64,000 nt of DNA. It comes from Phyto melanocephala. Its lineage: Eukaryota > Arthropoda > Insecta > Diptera > Rhinophoridae. The notes beneath the pieces were generated by a model. That model ran no database searches. It saw only the letters and a program-made list of their open reading frames with translations, and was not told the origin of the DNA. Position numbers and translations under genes: made by a program. The stretch is taken from contig OW799235.1 in assembly GCA_941918925.1 (NCBI GenBank), positions 20,933,201 to 20,997,200 of the forward strand, given 5' to 3'. Position 1 is the first letter of the stretch; every line of letters starts with the position of its first letter. This document shows, piece after piece, positions 32,833 to 45,493 of this stretch.

Positions 32833-35800
32833 TGTAATGAACACGAGATTACGGGCCACTGTTGTCGACGTTTTACTTAAAAATCCATTAGGTGATAGCA
32901 TAGGTAATGACGAAAGCGTTACCCACCCAAAGTTGGTACACAACTTGGGAATGAGCCTAAATATATCGGCTTATGGGAAATGACAAGAATTAATGCATAG
33001 CTAAACGTATTCTTAAGTCGAAGGAACTAGATGGAAAATGTAGCCAATAATTGCCTATTGACAATTGATGCTCTAGTAAGAAAATTAGAAAAACGAACGG
33101 GAGCCATTGATAACCACTAGCAAGCAGTCGGTTGGGGGGGTTTTTGTTTTCTAAGTTCTCATTGTCAATATCGTCGTTAACATAAATATTATTATAGACT
33201 CCCTGAGTCAAAATAGGACCAGAAGTTGATGTGTAAATTGTAGTAAGCTGTTAATTAAGACCCCGATTAATATCAACTTAAGACGAAAAAAAAAGGGATC
33301 AACCATATAAAGCTGTTAAGGTTTATCCGAGGTGTAGTTGGATAAACACGCGCTCTATACCCTCCCTACCATTGATTTTAGTTGCGCTACACGTTTACCT
33401 AAAATCCCGCACATACACTAACACTTGTCTTTCATATCACATCGTAAGGAAACTTTAAAATTCTATTCTCCCATATTTAATACTAATTCATTTATTTAAA
33501 TAGTTCATGTTTTATATAAAAAAAATTATTTGCTACCACAATGCAAATACACGACAACTTATTACAATAATAATTTTTAAAAAAAATTTAATTCTATAAA
33601 TATATATAAATGTAAGAAAAAACAATAATTGATTATGGTATTAAGTATTTTCACTCTGATATAATTGCAAATATATAGTTATATAGTAGCGAATGCATAG
33701 AGATATCATTTGTACCGACGTTAGTGAACACAAGCAACATTGTATCAATTTTATATAAAACGATTTAACAGTAGCTCTCTTGATTAAGCACAATATTTAA
33801 ATACATTTCCAAAAGACTTTAACACCGATGCAATTTAATGTGAATACGAACTTAACATAAACTCTCTGGATTAAGCAAAATGTTGAGATCTATGCTAATC
33901 ACCTTAAATTAGTATTTAAAAATGAATGTGAGTACAATGTTAACAGAAACGATATTGATTAGGCAAATGTTGAGGAACATGACAATTACATGAAATCAAT
34001 ATTCAAAAACAAATTTGTGTATACAATGTTAACCGAGAATATGTTGCTTAAGCAAAATGATTATATACATAAATTTGTACGATAATTTATTAGATTATGT
34101 TGCGTGCTGGTATAAGCAAAAGTAATGCTTTATTTAATTATTTACAAGATTTGACTCACCCGTTTACATATGTACAAGATGTTAACCGCAGCTGTTGATG
34201 AGGCCTCTCAATCGCTGAGTGGTAACACGATGATGATGTAGCTATATATGTATGAAAATTAGGTGCAAACGAACGATATGGATATTTCCATGCAAAAATT
34301 TAGCTTATAGACTTAATGAAACACATACACATAGTTACAAATACTATAACGATTATTATTCAAATTAAATTCCATACCATTTAAACCATTATGTTATGGG
34401 CAATTTAAATTATAAGTTGCTTTATGTTGAGAAAAGTAAGATTTTTTTTTCTAACAAAATTTTCGTGATTTCAACATTATCAGGTATTATTGAAAAAGAA
34501 TTAATTTAGATTACAAAAATTGTAATGTGGAGAATATGGAATTTAATTTGAAGAACTAAATATACAAAATACATGGATTTTAATTATACTTGGTTTCACT
34601 GCATATACATATATGCCTATTTTTTCTAACTTTAATTTTAATGTAATCAGAACACCTGGTTATTGCTGTTGTTGGAGGTAGGTTATGATGTTGGAGTTGG
34701 AACAAAAAGATTTTACATTTTATATACTATACTGGTACGGCATTTAGATTTTTCTTGTGAATGGCGACATCGCTGGTTAATTATTAATTTGAAGAAAATT
34801 TATATATATATATATATATAGTCATCGGATTTTGTGCTAGCATTTAACGTGGTTAAAAATTTTTAACGTGGTAAAAAATTTTTACCGTGGTGGCTCAAAT
34901 TGCGTCCACCACGTAAGAACGAGTTATAACGAAATACCTAATTAATAAGAAAATTATCAGACAAATTGAATAAAAAAATATCAAGAAAACTTTACCTGCA
35001 GGAAGGAAATTTTTAGCAGTATGAATTATTCTGTCAGTTTACTATCGTTTTCTCAAAAAGGTTATAGCGTAATATCGAAATGCACGAAATGATTATTCTT
35101 TTCAGATGAGTCGTAACTTTAGTGTAACAATTAAAATCTAGAAAATTTTAAAAGTTACGAATTGTTTCAATGATAATTTATTGGAATAGGAAAAGTTTTT
35201 ACCTGTATTTGTCAATATGTTTTTAATATTTTACTCAAAACCAACGATCTGAACGGTAACACAAAACTGATTTACTTATTAACTTTCCGAAATTTTTAAA
35301 GATATGTGATCTGGTTGGCAGATGAAATGAAAAAGAATGGCTGTCGATGTAATCGGCTATTACGATGCTTAAGACGATACTTAAGCTTTAAAGCACAACG
35401 TGTCAATTTAACAATCCTTTGCTTGTATTGCGTTCAAGCTTTTGCCTATATAGGTTGCCAACTTACAGTTGTCAACATTGTTCGAAAACTAAGCAGCAAG
35501 ATATTGCCGGTATTTATTATTGATTGACATATATATTTTCGATTTCTAATTCAAAAAAATTAAATTGTGATAACGATTTTTATGGAGTTTTATCGACACT
35601 TTTAAAATTCACTCTTCCTCTTATCATTACAACATTCATGAATGTTAACAATCAAGTTTATCCGTTGACAGTTTTACGTTTCGTTTAGTGAAGACATAGT
35701 ACCTTAACAAATAAAATCTTTGAATTGGTAACTAATACATCGTAGCTAAGTTACTTTTCGAATAGAATTGAATAGAATTGATAATGTTTAACTAAATGTA

Positions 35801-36041
35801 AATACGATACATGTTAACTAACATATAATTCGTTAACTTTGAAAGAATGTAAATACAAGTGCATAATTGTTATGGCAATATATTACAATTAAAAATAAAA
35901 TAAATTTAATAGCAAACTAGGCTATTTCATATATGCAAAAACAAGGCAAAATGTGAAGAGAAAAGCTAATCAATACCATATGACAAAAAAAATATATCGA
36001 AAATTAATTTTTACGAACATAAGCCAAAATCTTGCATTACA
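32833..36041 (-). repeat. 5' LTR (3209 bp)
   Basis: This is the promoter-bearing LTR for the minus-strand transcript. It is the same length as the other LTR and nearly identical to it, including the 88-bp array from 33780 and the TA microsatellite at about 34802-34820. No TATA box or start site can be fixed from sequence alone. Confidence 0.95.
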
Positions 36042-36045
36042 GTGC

Positions 36046-36570
36046 AGTCTATCGTCCTCCTTATTTATCGCCCTTATTTTCTGCTTTTTTGTCAAACCTT
36101 TTTTGGTGTTATTAGGTTCAGCTGTTGATTTTACTGTTTAGCATTTTGCTTTATTATTTCCGATGCCATCTTTGATTTCGAATATTTACATAGATAACTG
36201 CATTACACTAGTTATTTGATAAAAGAAACAATACAAGATATAAGAAACCAAAAATTTTCCGCCAACTTTTTCAGGAGCCGTTTTTGATTTTACACTTTTT
36301 TATTCTACAGGCCATGCCATTTCATTTGATATGAATATTATGGGTGTTGAAGGAGACAACACCATAATTACTATGTTCAACCCATAAATCCTTCATTTTA
36401 TTTTAGACGCCATATTATATTTTAACTATTTCATACTTTTACTGTTTGGTACTGGTCAGGCACTTTCATTTGATACCAACATTTAAAGGGTTAAAGAGGG
36501 TACAATTTTAATTACTAGATTTGACGCCATTTTGTAATGGTCGCCATTTTGAATTTTAAGTTTTTTATAG
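36046..36570 (-). repeat. Family A fragment, inverted orientation
   Basis: CATTTCATTTGATATGAATATTATGGGTGTTG, GACGCCAT and GTCGCCATTTTGAATTTTA blocks are the reverse orientation of the right half of family A. The retrotransposon may have inserted into or beside this copy. Confidence 0.55.
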
Positions 36571-37972
36571 CGTATTATATTTAACTAGTCACTTGCTTTA
36601 TTTTATTGCTTATATCACTCTTCTTTGTTATTCAGAAGCTGAAAAAATTTGATTTTTATTTGTACACCGAAGAAGTTATATTTTTGTGCTTACATCTCAG
36701 GTAGTTTCTAGCCGCTTTGTCAGTTTTTCTTGGCAATAGTTTAGAAATTTCTTGGACACATGGAAATAATGAATACTTATAATTTTGCACAACTATTAAG
36801 AACTTTTGCTATTTTCTTTACCATAACTGTAACATAATACCCTTTACGTTTCTACTTTTCTTTTACAAATTTTTCAAAGAATCAATAGATGTGCCAACAC
36901 ATGCTATTACTGTGACGTCATTATATTTGCTGACGTCTTTAAACTCCTAATGTTATTTAACTAAAGAATTATTTGTCTGAGTAAGAGAAAGAGAGAGAGA
37001 GAAAGGAAAGTAAATATAAAATCTTTATATTTATGTATGAGTGCAAAACTGTGAACTGTGAAAATTTCTGTTTGTGTGTGTGTGTGTATGTAAGTAAGCT
37101 TAAATGTTAAAAAAGAGCAATTGAATTTTGCTACCAAAAACAAAACAAAAACAAAAATAAATAACCATAAACCTACAACAACGAACAAAATGTCAAAGAT
37201 GCTGCAACATAAAAAAACTTAAATAAATAAAGGTTGTTGATAACATATTCGTACATATACACGCCAACACACATATTTTAAAATTTCCCACACACAAACT
37301 AACACGTAATTGTATATTTTCGTTTAGTATTTTTGTGGCAACCAATTGAATATGGGTATAATATAACATTAGATATATCTTTAGGGCAAATGTTTTTTAA
37401 CGGACTTTTTTTTTCATTATATGAAAGAATTGCAATATTTTCTTAAGCCCACGGCAAAAGGACTGTGTGATTATTAAAAAATCAAGGATATATTCTACGG
37501 TTTTGTATAAAAGTTTTAAATTGGGATAACGTTAAATAAAGCAAATAAATAATCACGATTTTTTAAGTTGTGAATAATATAAATATCTTGTTAAAAAAAA
37601 TTTAGTCAATAATGTAATTCGATTATCACATAAAAATTATAAAATTATATTTAGTCTTGCCAAAAAGTGGTAACTTCAGCAAACGCTGAAGTATTTATGT
37701 CTTTAGAAAGATAATCCTGATTCGTTTTTTCCTTTTGGTGACACTACCTCACTTCGGTATACTAAAATTAAGCCTTCTTCAAAATCAATTAAAAATGATC
37801 AACCAAGATGTCTAAAGCTCTTGAAATTTAATTAATCTTAACTCCAAAAATATATAGAAATATTTTTCGTGGACCTGCAGTTGCTAAAATAATTAAGGCA
37901 CTTCTTAATAATATTTGTTATTAAATAACCATAAATCTTATGATACAACAAAATCTTAACTAATTCAAAATT
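36571..37972. other. AT-rich spacer downstream of the LRRC56-like gene
   Basis: No gene is seen. A full CRE octamer TGACGTCA is at 36913-36920 with a half-like GACGTC nearby. A GA-rich tract (about 36984-37005) and a GT microsatellite (about 37071-37088) are present. Confidence 0.4.
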
Positions 37973-38208
37973 TCATTTCTCTGTGGCCTGAGTAGCCTTC
38001 ATACAATCGCTATTACTGTTTGACGAAAGAGAAGAAGGTGGGTGCGTAGAACGATTAGAGGAAACTGTGGAACACGATGAGCTATTAGATGAAGCCCAAG
38101 CATTAGCTATATGATGTTTACGACGAAATTTTTGGCGAGCAAGTCCTACAACGGAACCTATCACAGGAGAGCCAGAAGACAAGGAGTTACTGCTAGAGTT
38201 AGAGGAAA
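37973..38208 (-). CDS. LRRC56: LRRC56-like exon 3
   Basis: The acceptor TTGCTTTCAG ends at 38209. The split codon becomes GTT (Val) and the frame runs through a Ser-rich tail to the stop at 37973. Confidence 0.75.
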
Positions 38209-39349
38209 CTGAAAGCAAAATATTTTGTTTACAAGACTTATGTTTATGTTTAAATACCACTAAACCTACCCGAACTAAGCTCTTGTGCTACAAAACTAGC
38301 ATCATTATCACAGATTGTGGTTGTGGGTGCTGTAGCAGGTCGAAAATCATTGTTGTGTTCATCCACTTTAAGAGAACTAGATGCTGAGGATAAAGACGAG
38401 ATATCATCACTATCCAGAGATGTCAAGGCATTTGTTGTCACCTCCTCATTGTCTGCCTCATTTTGCAATGCCACACCATCCAAAATTTGTAAAGAGGGTA
38501 TGTTGCGCTGCAATGTCTCCCTATAGAAGGCTTGATAACGCACTGGATTTCCTTGTAAATGCAATTCCATCAAATTTGCACATAATCCGAGAAATGTCAA
38601 TATACTTAATTCGCTAATACGATTATTGCGTACGCTCAAATGTTGCAGCAACGTTAAATCGGATAGAGGGTTTATACGTTGTATCATATTATCATCGGCT
38701 ATTAGAACACGTAAAGCTGGAAAACCACTGGTGCCATCGAAACTATTCAAACCGCAGTTGCTAACGTTTAGATGATTTAAATGCACCAAACCAAAACCTA
38801 AATCTCTCAAGGAGCATAATACAGAGCCGCTTAGATCCAAATACTGTAGTCGCGGCAAAAACAAAGCCAAATGTGATAAACTCAAAGTGTAGGAAATAAC
38901 TCGTAGTCTCACCGATTCCACATTATGCAAATCGCTACGTGAGGTAACGCGTCTCTGAAATTTTTCTACATAAAAAACTAAAAACATTTTTAGTTACAAT
39001 CTTTTTTACATACCAACAACTCATCTAGTGTTGGCTCTTGAGCTTGTTGCGGTAACACCACCGGCAATAGATGTACATAAGCTGGAAAATGGTTCTCTTC
39101 TTCAGCTTCAATAATATCACGATCATATGAGCCTAAAACTCGAAAGTTCCTTCCACGATTTATATTGTTTTGTTGTAAAACGTCTGCACTAACTTGCATT
39201 TGCGGTTCCGGTGTTGGCAAACGAATTTGAGCTGCTGCCACTGGCAAAATTGGTATTTGTGCTTGATTCGGTTGTATCGGTACTTCTTGATTAATAGATA
39301 CATCCGGTGAAGATTCACTTAAATCTTGAGGAGCCTCCAAGAGCGGCAT
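37973..39349 (-). CDS. LRRC56: LRRC56-like leucine-rich-repeat protein, three exons
   Basis: Exons 39349-39014, 38954-38270 and 38208-37973 join in frame (336+685+236 nt) to give 418 aa. The introns are 59 and 61 bp with GT-AG ends, typical of flies. The N-terminal 112 residues are Pro/Gln-rich. Exon 2 opens with a short helical segment and then leucine-rich repeats (LPRLQYLDLSGSVLCSLRDL, LNHLNVSNCGLNSFDG, LRVLIADDNMIQRINPLSDL, LQHLSVRNNRISEL, LMELHLQGNPV) and a capping YRETLQRNIPSLQILDGV. The SLRDLG...CGL...DG pattern fits LRRC56, whose vertebrate member is needed for dynein-arm handling in motile cilia. The C-terminus is Ser/Asn-rich with a basic ARQKFRRKHH. In flies a sperm or sensory-cilium role would be expected, which is inference. 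Confidence 0.82.
38270..38954 (-). CDS. LRRC56: LRRC56-like exon 2 (LRR domain)
   Basis: The acceptor TTTCAG ends at 38955. It is the one nearby AG that keeps phase 0 with exon 1 and joins DELL to RRVTSRSDL. The donor is GTAGGT at 38269, phase 1. Confidence 0.8.
39014..39349 (-). CDS. LRRC56: LRRC56-like exon 1
   Basis: The exon holds 112 codons from ATG 39349 to the donor GTATGT at 39013, phase 0. It ends with the residues DELL. Confidence 0.8.
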
Positions 39350-39720
39350 TTTCTATAAAGTTTCTTTATCTAAAAAGTGATTGCGTTTTAGTTGTAAATA
39401 TTTTTGTATTGGTTTGCTAATCGATAGAACTGTTGATATTGTAAGCACCATGGTAACTGGCCATAGCTCACCAACGAAGAATAATTTCGTTAAGTTAATT
39501 TGGAAAAGCTTTTTATTATAGCAGCGTTGTATTAACTAAGTATTAAGTTTGTAGTTTTTTAAAGGTTCAATTTAAATAATAGAAATAACTGCCGGTATGG
39601 AGAAAATAAAGTTAAAGCACTGCATTGTTCTTATATGACAAATGGGCAAAATTAGTAAAAGAATCAACTACTAACTAATATAAACAAAAAATTATTTCTC
39701 AAGATCCACGATAAAAAACT
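39350..39720. promoter_or_regulatory. 5' flank of the LRRC56-like gene
   Basis: This is the expected leader and promoter region for the minus-strand gene. No core promoter element can be assigned by eye. Confidence 0.3.
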
Positions 39721-39739
39721 TAGAATCCTCCATTCTCCA

Positions 39740-40270
39740 AAAATGGAGCAGATATAGTCATCTTTACCAAACAATAAACCCTTATATAATACCAGTCATC
39801 CTCCCAACAACAACAAACTGCATAAATGCTTTACAAGACTTCACCTAACACAACTAGGCTCACACAACAACACTTGATATCAAAAGATCCACAACCTGTT
39901 TGCGTTTTTTTCAAAAACGCAACATTAACAATAATTCATCTGTTATTGGAATCTCAGGCTCTTTATAATACCCGATTAAGAATATTTAACTATCGCAATA
40001 TCATAGACATACTCAAATGTCCTTCAGAGGATAATATCAATAATACATATGATTTCCTACAACATCTTCAGCTACAAAACAAAATTTAACGTTCGCATAA
40101 GTAATTTATACTAATCCTTTTGTATATAATTAATTTTTTATATAACATGTATATAACACATGCCGATAGCCTTAGTTGCTAGTGCTTTAGCTTTAAGATT
40201 TATTGTAATTTTAATTATAACAAATAACCAAATAAATAATTAAATAAATAATAAACCGTAAATAACAACA
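39740..40270 (+). mobile_element. 5'-truncated non-LTR retrotransposon 3' end
   Basis: The frame 39826-40089 ends with TLTIIHLLLESQALYNTRLR, then NIIDILKCPSEDN and YDFLQHLQLQNKI. This is the usual end of I/Jockey-type ORF2 proteins (LTxxHxLxECPxxxxxR ... PSEDNI ... FL). A fault in the upstream frame is likely, because the preceding cysteine pair is not readable. An AT-rich 3' tail with AATAAATAATTAAATAAATA repeats ends near 40250. Confidence 0.65.
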
Positions 40271-40479
40271 CATCATTTTTAGTGTAGCGACAAGCGTTAA
40301 TAACTGGAAAAAAACAACCTTTATGTCAGCAGCTGCGTACCCGGGTATGTACAGAAAAAATAAATTTGAATATCTTAATATTAAATTTATATTGCATAAA
40401 TTTAAAGAAACAAATATTTCTTCCGTATCTCCAAGTTTTTGTTAAAATCAACTTTAAAATCCTCCTACATGTCACTCAG

Positions 40480-41455
40480 AACTGTATGCCAAATGAACCT
40501 TTTAGAAATAACCGGCAATCCAGCAATATCGCCCCATAACTTTCTGAGATAAGAGCAAATAAACATCACTGTCACTGGTTTTTCAAATTTTTTTTACCCT
40601 AAAAATCAAAATTTTTCAGATTTACGTTAATTTATAAGGACGGTTGTTGCTATAAATTGGTACAATATGCCTCTAGAGATATTTTTAAAAAATTTTGGAT
40701 AAATCAGTTAATTTTGAAAAATGTATATTTTTTTCAAATATATCAAGTTAATACAGCTCCTAGTTTATTTTAGGACATGCTACAAATAAGAATGTAAGCT
40801 GCAGTATTGAAAGGCTGAAGTAACAAGAAAAAGAAAAAATTACCTACTGAACAATTACAAACTGACAAATCGGTTATAAACTAACTGAGACATAAAGACC
40901 AAAATACAAATGCTTCCATGTTTTCCCTAAAATTTACAAGCAAAAATCAATTTTTTTTAGCTTCTGAGCAACAGAAAGGCACGATATGGAACTTAAAATC
41001 CAATGTGGCCGTCACTACAAAATGGGGTACAATAAAGTTATATATGGGTCAAATCTAGTAATTAAAAATGTACTTGCTTCAACCATCTCAATATTGTTAT
41101 ACAATAAAAGGACTATAAAAAAGTTAAAATCTAACATGGCGTCCTAAATAAAATGGCGGATATATGAGTCAAAAATAGTAATTACGGCTAGGCCCCCATC
41201 AATTCCCATAATATGGGTATCAAATAAAAGGGCTTGAGCAGTAGAATACAGTAAACTATGAAAAAGTTAAAATCTAACATGACGACCTTAACAAATTTTT
41301 TTTTCAACCCAACAATATGGGTATCAAATTAAAGAGCTTGAATACTAGAATACAGCTTACTAGAGTACATATAACATTTTTTGTAAGCTAAACGACGATA
41401 TGGCAACTATACCTATATACATGATGGTGAAGGGTAGTATATAGCATTCTTCTTG
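40480..41455 (+). repeat. Family A copy, right half
   Basis: CTCTAGAGATATTTTTAAAA, GAGACATAAAGACCAAAATACAAATGC, AAAATGGCGGATATATGAGT, ATATGGGTATCAAATAAAAG and ATGATGGTGAAGGGTAGTAT occur in the same order as at 10711 and 63180. Confidence 0.7.
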
Positions 41456-41880
41456 TTATACCTGGCACCAAAAAATGGTTGGGGTATATTCATTTTCTCA
41501 TTCCGTTTGTAACACATCGAAATATCCATTTTAGACCCCATAAAGCATATACTTTCTAAGTTTTGGTATCATTTTAGGACGATCTAGGTATGACCATCCG
41601 TCTGTCCGTCTGTTGAAAGCACGATAGAGCTCGAATTGAAGTTAGGGGGCTCAAATTTTTCCAGAATATTTCTTATACACAAGGTTTGTTTTGTATTAAA
41701 AATGAGCTAAATCAGATAATTAGGAAGTGAGTTATAGCTCGTAATGCAAGAATAGGTCAAAAAAACCATGTCCTTTCAACATAGAAAAAAATGTAATTGT
41801 GTCCAAACGCATTAACGTAGAGCCATGAAATTTCGAATGTATATTTCCTGAGTAAAAGAAATAAAGTTTTTGTTTGAAAA
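41456..41880 (+). repeat. Family A copy, left half
   Basis: TTATACCTGGCACCAAAAAA starts a segment parallel to 16535-16830, including TTCATTTTCTCATTCCGTTT, the CATCCGTCTGTCCGTCTGTTG box and GGGGGCTCAAATTTTTCCAG. Confidence 0.7.
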
Positions 41881-44177
41881 ACTTATTATTCGATGAGCAA
41901 ATGGTGAGCTTGTTTATTTTCAGTCAAAACATGTGAGATCTATCACTTTTGTTTCAGTCTCGTTACAACATGTTAAATGACTGTCCAAAATATAACTTTC
42001 GGATCAATTATGTGTGTTTGAAGTCTTTGTTAAACATTTGTCATTTGCCATTTGCCGTTTTGCTGTTAATTAAATTAAACATTTTTATGAAAATAGTTTG
42101 CCTCTGCTGAAACTATTTTTTGGTTTATATTTTTAATATTTGTCAAATGTCAAGACGGTACTAGAAAATTAGGACAGGCTTGTCCTTAACACAACATTGC
42201 AAAACTAAAGTGTTTATTTCTATTGTTTTTATATAATAATATATTTTTTTAAATAATTGTTGTCTTACAAATTCAACAATTGCTTTTTTGTATCTATAAT
42301 GTATACAACTTATTTGAAAGAATCGAAATTTTGTATATGCAGGGTTTTCAGAAAAGTAGTAATTTCTGCCTGGGTATATGTCTATACACTTGGCACCACA
42401 GGTAGAATTAAAAAATTTAATTTAGATATCTTGTTTAGGATTTATTTTAAGAATAATACAAACTTTGGTAAAAATAAAAATTCACTGCGTAACTATTTAT
42501 CATGCTGTTACAATCGCCTTTCCCATGTAATACATTTATTTTTTCTTCTTTTTTCTAAAAAAGAAATATTTATTTTACATCTAATCACTAGCAAGCCTTG
42601 TTAAATAAGGCCAAAACAAAAATGTAAGTCATTAAACCAGTATAACAAAATTAACACCTTCCACAATGGTTAACACCCTATTAAGTATAAATAAGATATT
42701 CTTAACACAACCTACGCAAAGTACGTGTATGTAACTAAAAAAAGAACAGCTATCTAGCTATTAACACGTTTTTGTACAACAATTACGATTACATTCTGTA
42801 TGTTATTGATTGGTTAGTTGGTAAATTATAAAATGAGAAATAAATTAAGAATATGATATAGAGGGAGGCCTAAATAACGGCGATTAATTATTGTCACACA
42901 TATTTAACCCATTTTGTGCGCGATCTAGACTACAAAGTTTTGCTGGTTTTCACTAAATAATCATAAATATTAAGTAGTGTAATCAGTTATTTTTTTTTTT
43001 TTTTAATTTATAAGAAAGTTTAGCGACTTAGCTTTTCTACATAAATTTTTTTACTCCTTCTTTCCTTTTTAAGTTCATCTTAAAACTCTATAAAAAATTA
43101 CTTAAAACTTTTTAACGGCGTCTTGTTAAAAATAAGTATCAATATCTTTAAATTCTGGTGATACATTTCATTTGTTGAATACCCAATCGCAACGATCGAC
43201 AAGAAATGGACAACCCTAGGTTTTCCTCAGCACTATGGGCTGTGGTAGGTACACATTTTGCAATCTGTTTATGCAACACGTTTATCTTTCATGTTGCATA
43301 TTTTAATATACATACTGCAACCAACAACTAAACCATTAATGAAACTTTATTTCCCTACTTTGTACATTAAACATTACTTCGCATTTGATAAAAGAACGTT
43401 CTACAATTATTGTAAAGTTTTTTAATAAATTTTCCAAATTTACCCAACACTAATTTTATCAATCCCAATTTCTCTTTTATTCAGCTTATTTGAATTTTTA
43501 CGATTGAAAAATATTCACAGCTTGCTTGCTTGCAGTGAACTAAACTATGCAACAAACATCAATGGTTCTTTGGGGAATATTTGTTTTTTTTTAAGACAAT
43601 TTTTTTCAGTTTAAACTCTTGTATTGTAGTTATGAAAATGATATTTATTTCGAATAAAAGAATAATTAATGACATTATTTTTGGAATACAATTTTAGAAA
43701 ATTTGACGGCTTTACGTAAAAGCGCTATAATGAGTAAATAAGCAGAACCAAATTTTTCCTAACTTAAGCATGAAAATTTAAAAAAGCCCTTGAAGCCTAT
43801 ATCTTTTAATAATGAAGTGGTATAAGTAGACCGATATTTAAAACTAAAAAAAAACGGGAAGCCAACTTTAATCCTATTCGAATAATGCCAATAACAAAAT
43901 TGTCACACCGGCTAGAAAATCCTAATACTTAATTCGAAAATTTAAAGTTTGTACTGTCAAGTTTTTTTAAATTTTTTTTTAAATTATGACGTTATGATAA
44001 TGCAATACTCTGTGAATACCCCAAATACTTTAAACAACATTTTTATAAGTCAAGGGCAATATCTAACAATTTTTTGTTACTAAACGAATTTCACTAATCA
44101 ATCTTAATCTTACCTTAAGCTCTATTATTTAAAAAAGTAACAATAAATATATATTATCAACACATTGTTGTTTTATA
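41881..44177. other. AT-rich spacer
   Basis: The longest frame is 42257-42604 (115 codons, Phe/Lys/Asn-rich). It has no motif and looks like chance in AT-rich sequence. Nothing else was recognised. Confidence 0.4.
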
Positions 44178-45031
44178 TTGGGTGATTTATCGAGGGGTCC
44201 GATTTTCAATAGGCTTGTGTTGACAGATCACGCATGACTCATATCAAACTGCTATGTAATATTTGTTCATTACCGTTTGGCAAGTTATCATGAAAAGACT
44301 CACATCACAATAGTGCTTCCAAATTCTTCAACTGGACTATGAAAAACAGCGTTCTGTAAGAAACATTTTTCGTGCAAGGAACTTATAGTGCGCATAATCA
44401 ACATACTGAAACCACTATTGCCAATACTATTCGCACATTTCATTCCCAGTTTAGACAACATCCAGCATGTAGTGAAGAGAATATTGCAGTTGTAGCTGGG
44501 AGAGTACGCGAAGACTGTGGCGAATCGATTCGTTTTCGCTATAAGCAGCTTAGCGTAAAACATACATAATTCAACCTGTGTAAGCATTGAAGCCAAGTGA
44601 CTTAAATTTTCGTTTTATTTTTATTGAATGGGCTCTGGAAAAACTCAATGTGGAGAAATCATTTTCATTAGCGCCTAATTTCACGTTTTGCTACGGTAAA
44701 TTAACCACCTAGAATGTACGATATTACACCTTTGGACTATTTTCTATGGAGATTAATGAAGTCTCCGGAAATAAGCCAAGTATAATTGAAGCTTTAGAAG
44801 CCAACATTACTCATGTTATTCGCGAGATACCAGTCGCTATGCTCCAACGAGTCACCCAAAATTGTACATTCCGCAGGGACCACCTTAGATGTAATCGTGG
44901 CCAACATTAACATAATATCATTTTCCAATATAATAATAATATATAAATAATAATAAAAATTTTAAGTTTACTTGCAAATTTATGTGTTTTATTGTATATT
45001 ATAAATCAAACCTCACAATGAATCACCCGAA
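44178..45031 (+). mobile_element. Second defective mariner-like transposon
   Basis: The ends TTGGGTGATTTATC and GATTCATTGTG-type (ATGAATCACCCGAA at about 45018-45031) form short inverted repeats of the same type as at 4140. Between them the plus strand carries transposase pieces: SVRNIFRARN-like, YSAHNQHTETTIANTIRTFH and EENIAVVAGRVREDCGESIR near the N-terminus. After a deletion come ITPLDYFLW (about 44730) and a C-terminal RDHLRCNRGQH-like end. Stops and shifts make it inactive. It keeps the N-terminal part that the 4140 copy lacks but has lost the first two catalytic aspartates. Confidence 0.75.
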
Positions 45032-45352
45032 GTTATTGTTTATTACAACAACATATGCCTACATACCATTTTTTGTGTTGTTTTTTGTAACATTGATTAA
45101 TGTTTATATAATTACGATTACAATATAATTGTCACATTTGCAAACAATACAGCAGACAATTATTTGTTTGTTACGAGTATGAACAAAAAATAAATATAAT
45201 AAAAACACTGTAATTATGGTTACAACACAATTAAAACAAATGAATTTCTCTTTCTATCAGAGAGTCCTACAAAATATCATAACGAAATACGTAAACAAAA
45301 AAGTCTAAGTATATTTATATAAGTATGTACATAGTAACTATGTAAAATATTT

Positions 45353-45358
45353 TTTATT
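45353..45358 (-). terminator. Candidate polyadenylation signal of the Ir76b gene
   Basis: AATAAA on the minus strand lies about 136 nt beyond the stop codon at 45494. Other AT-rich variants are nearby, so the choice is uncertain. Confidence 0.4.
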
Positions 45359-45493
45359 GATTTGAAAAATATAATAAAAATCTGAAACACATAGAAGAAT
45401 ATTTGAAAAATATTACATATATAGTGAACATTTATAAACGAAGAATGACAATAAGAAATAAATTAGAAACTTTCAAACTATATTATCACACCC

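Larger units (their letters stand above)
23661..36041 (-). mobile_element. Complete Ty3/gypsy-type LTR retrotransposon with RING-H2 Gag
   Basis: The element is 12,381 bp, bounded by TGTAAT...ATTACA LTRs (23661-26869 and 32833-36041) and flanked by the direct repeat GTGC (23657-23660 and 36042-36045). All coding is on the minus strand, so the right LTR is the 5' LTR. The order is primer site, leader of about 0.85 kb, gag (531 aa), a -1 shift site, and pol (protease, reverse transcriptase, RNase H, integrase), then the 3' LTR about 50 bp after the pol stop. The RT-RNase H-integrase order is that of the Ty3/gypsy group. No third (env-like) frame is present. Both frames are open and the LTRs are almost identical, so insertion was recent and the copy may be competent. 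Confidence 0.95.

Noticed and set aside
38961..38999. Alternative acceptors for LRRC56-like exon 2 (TATGTAG, TTTTTAG)
   Set aside because: They break the reading frame with exon 1 or add AT-rich codons. The TTTCAG at 38957-38955 gives a clean phase-0 join.
42257..42604. 115-codon plus-strand frame
   Set aside because: Composition is Phe/Lys/Asn-rich with no motif or splice context. It is in AT-rich DNA where such frames arise by chance.
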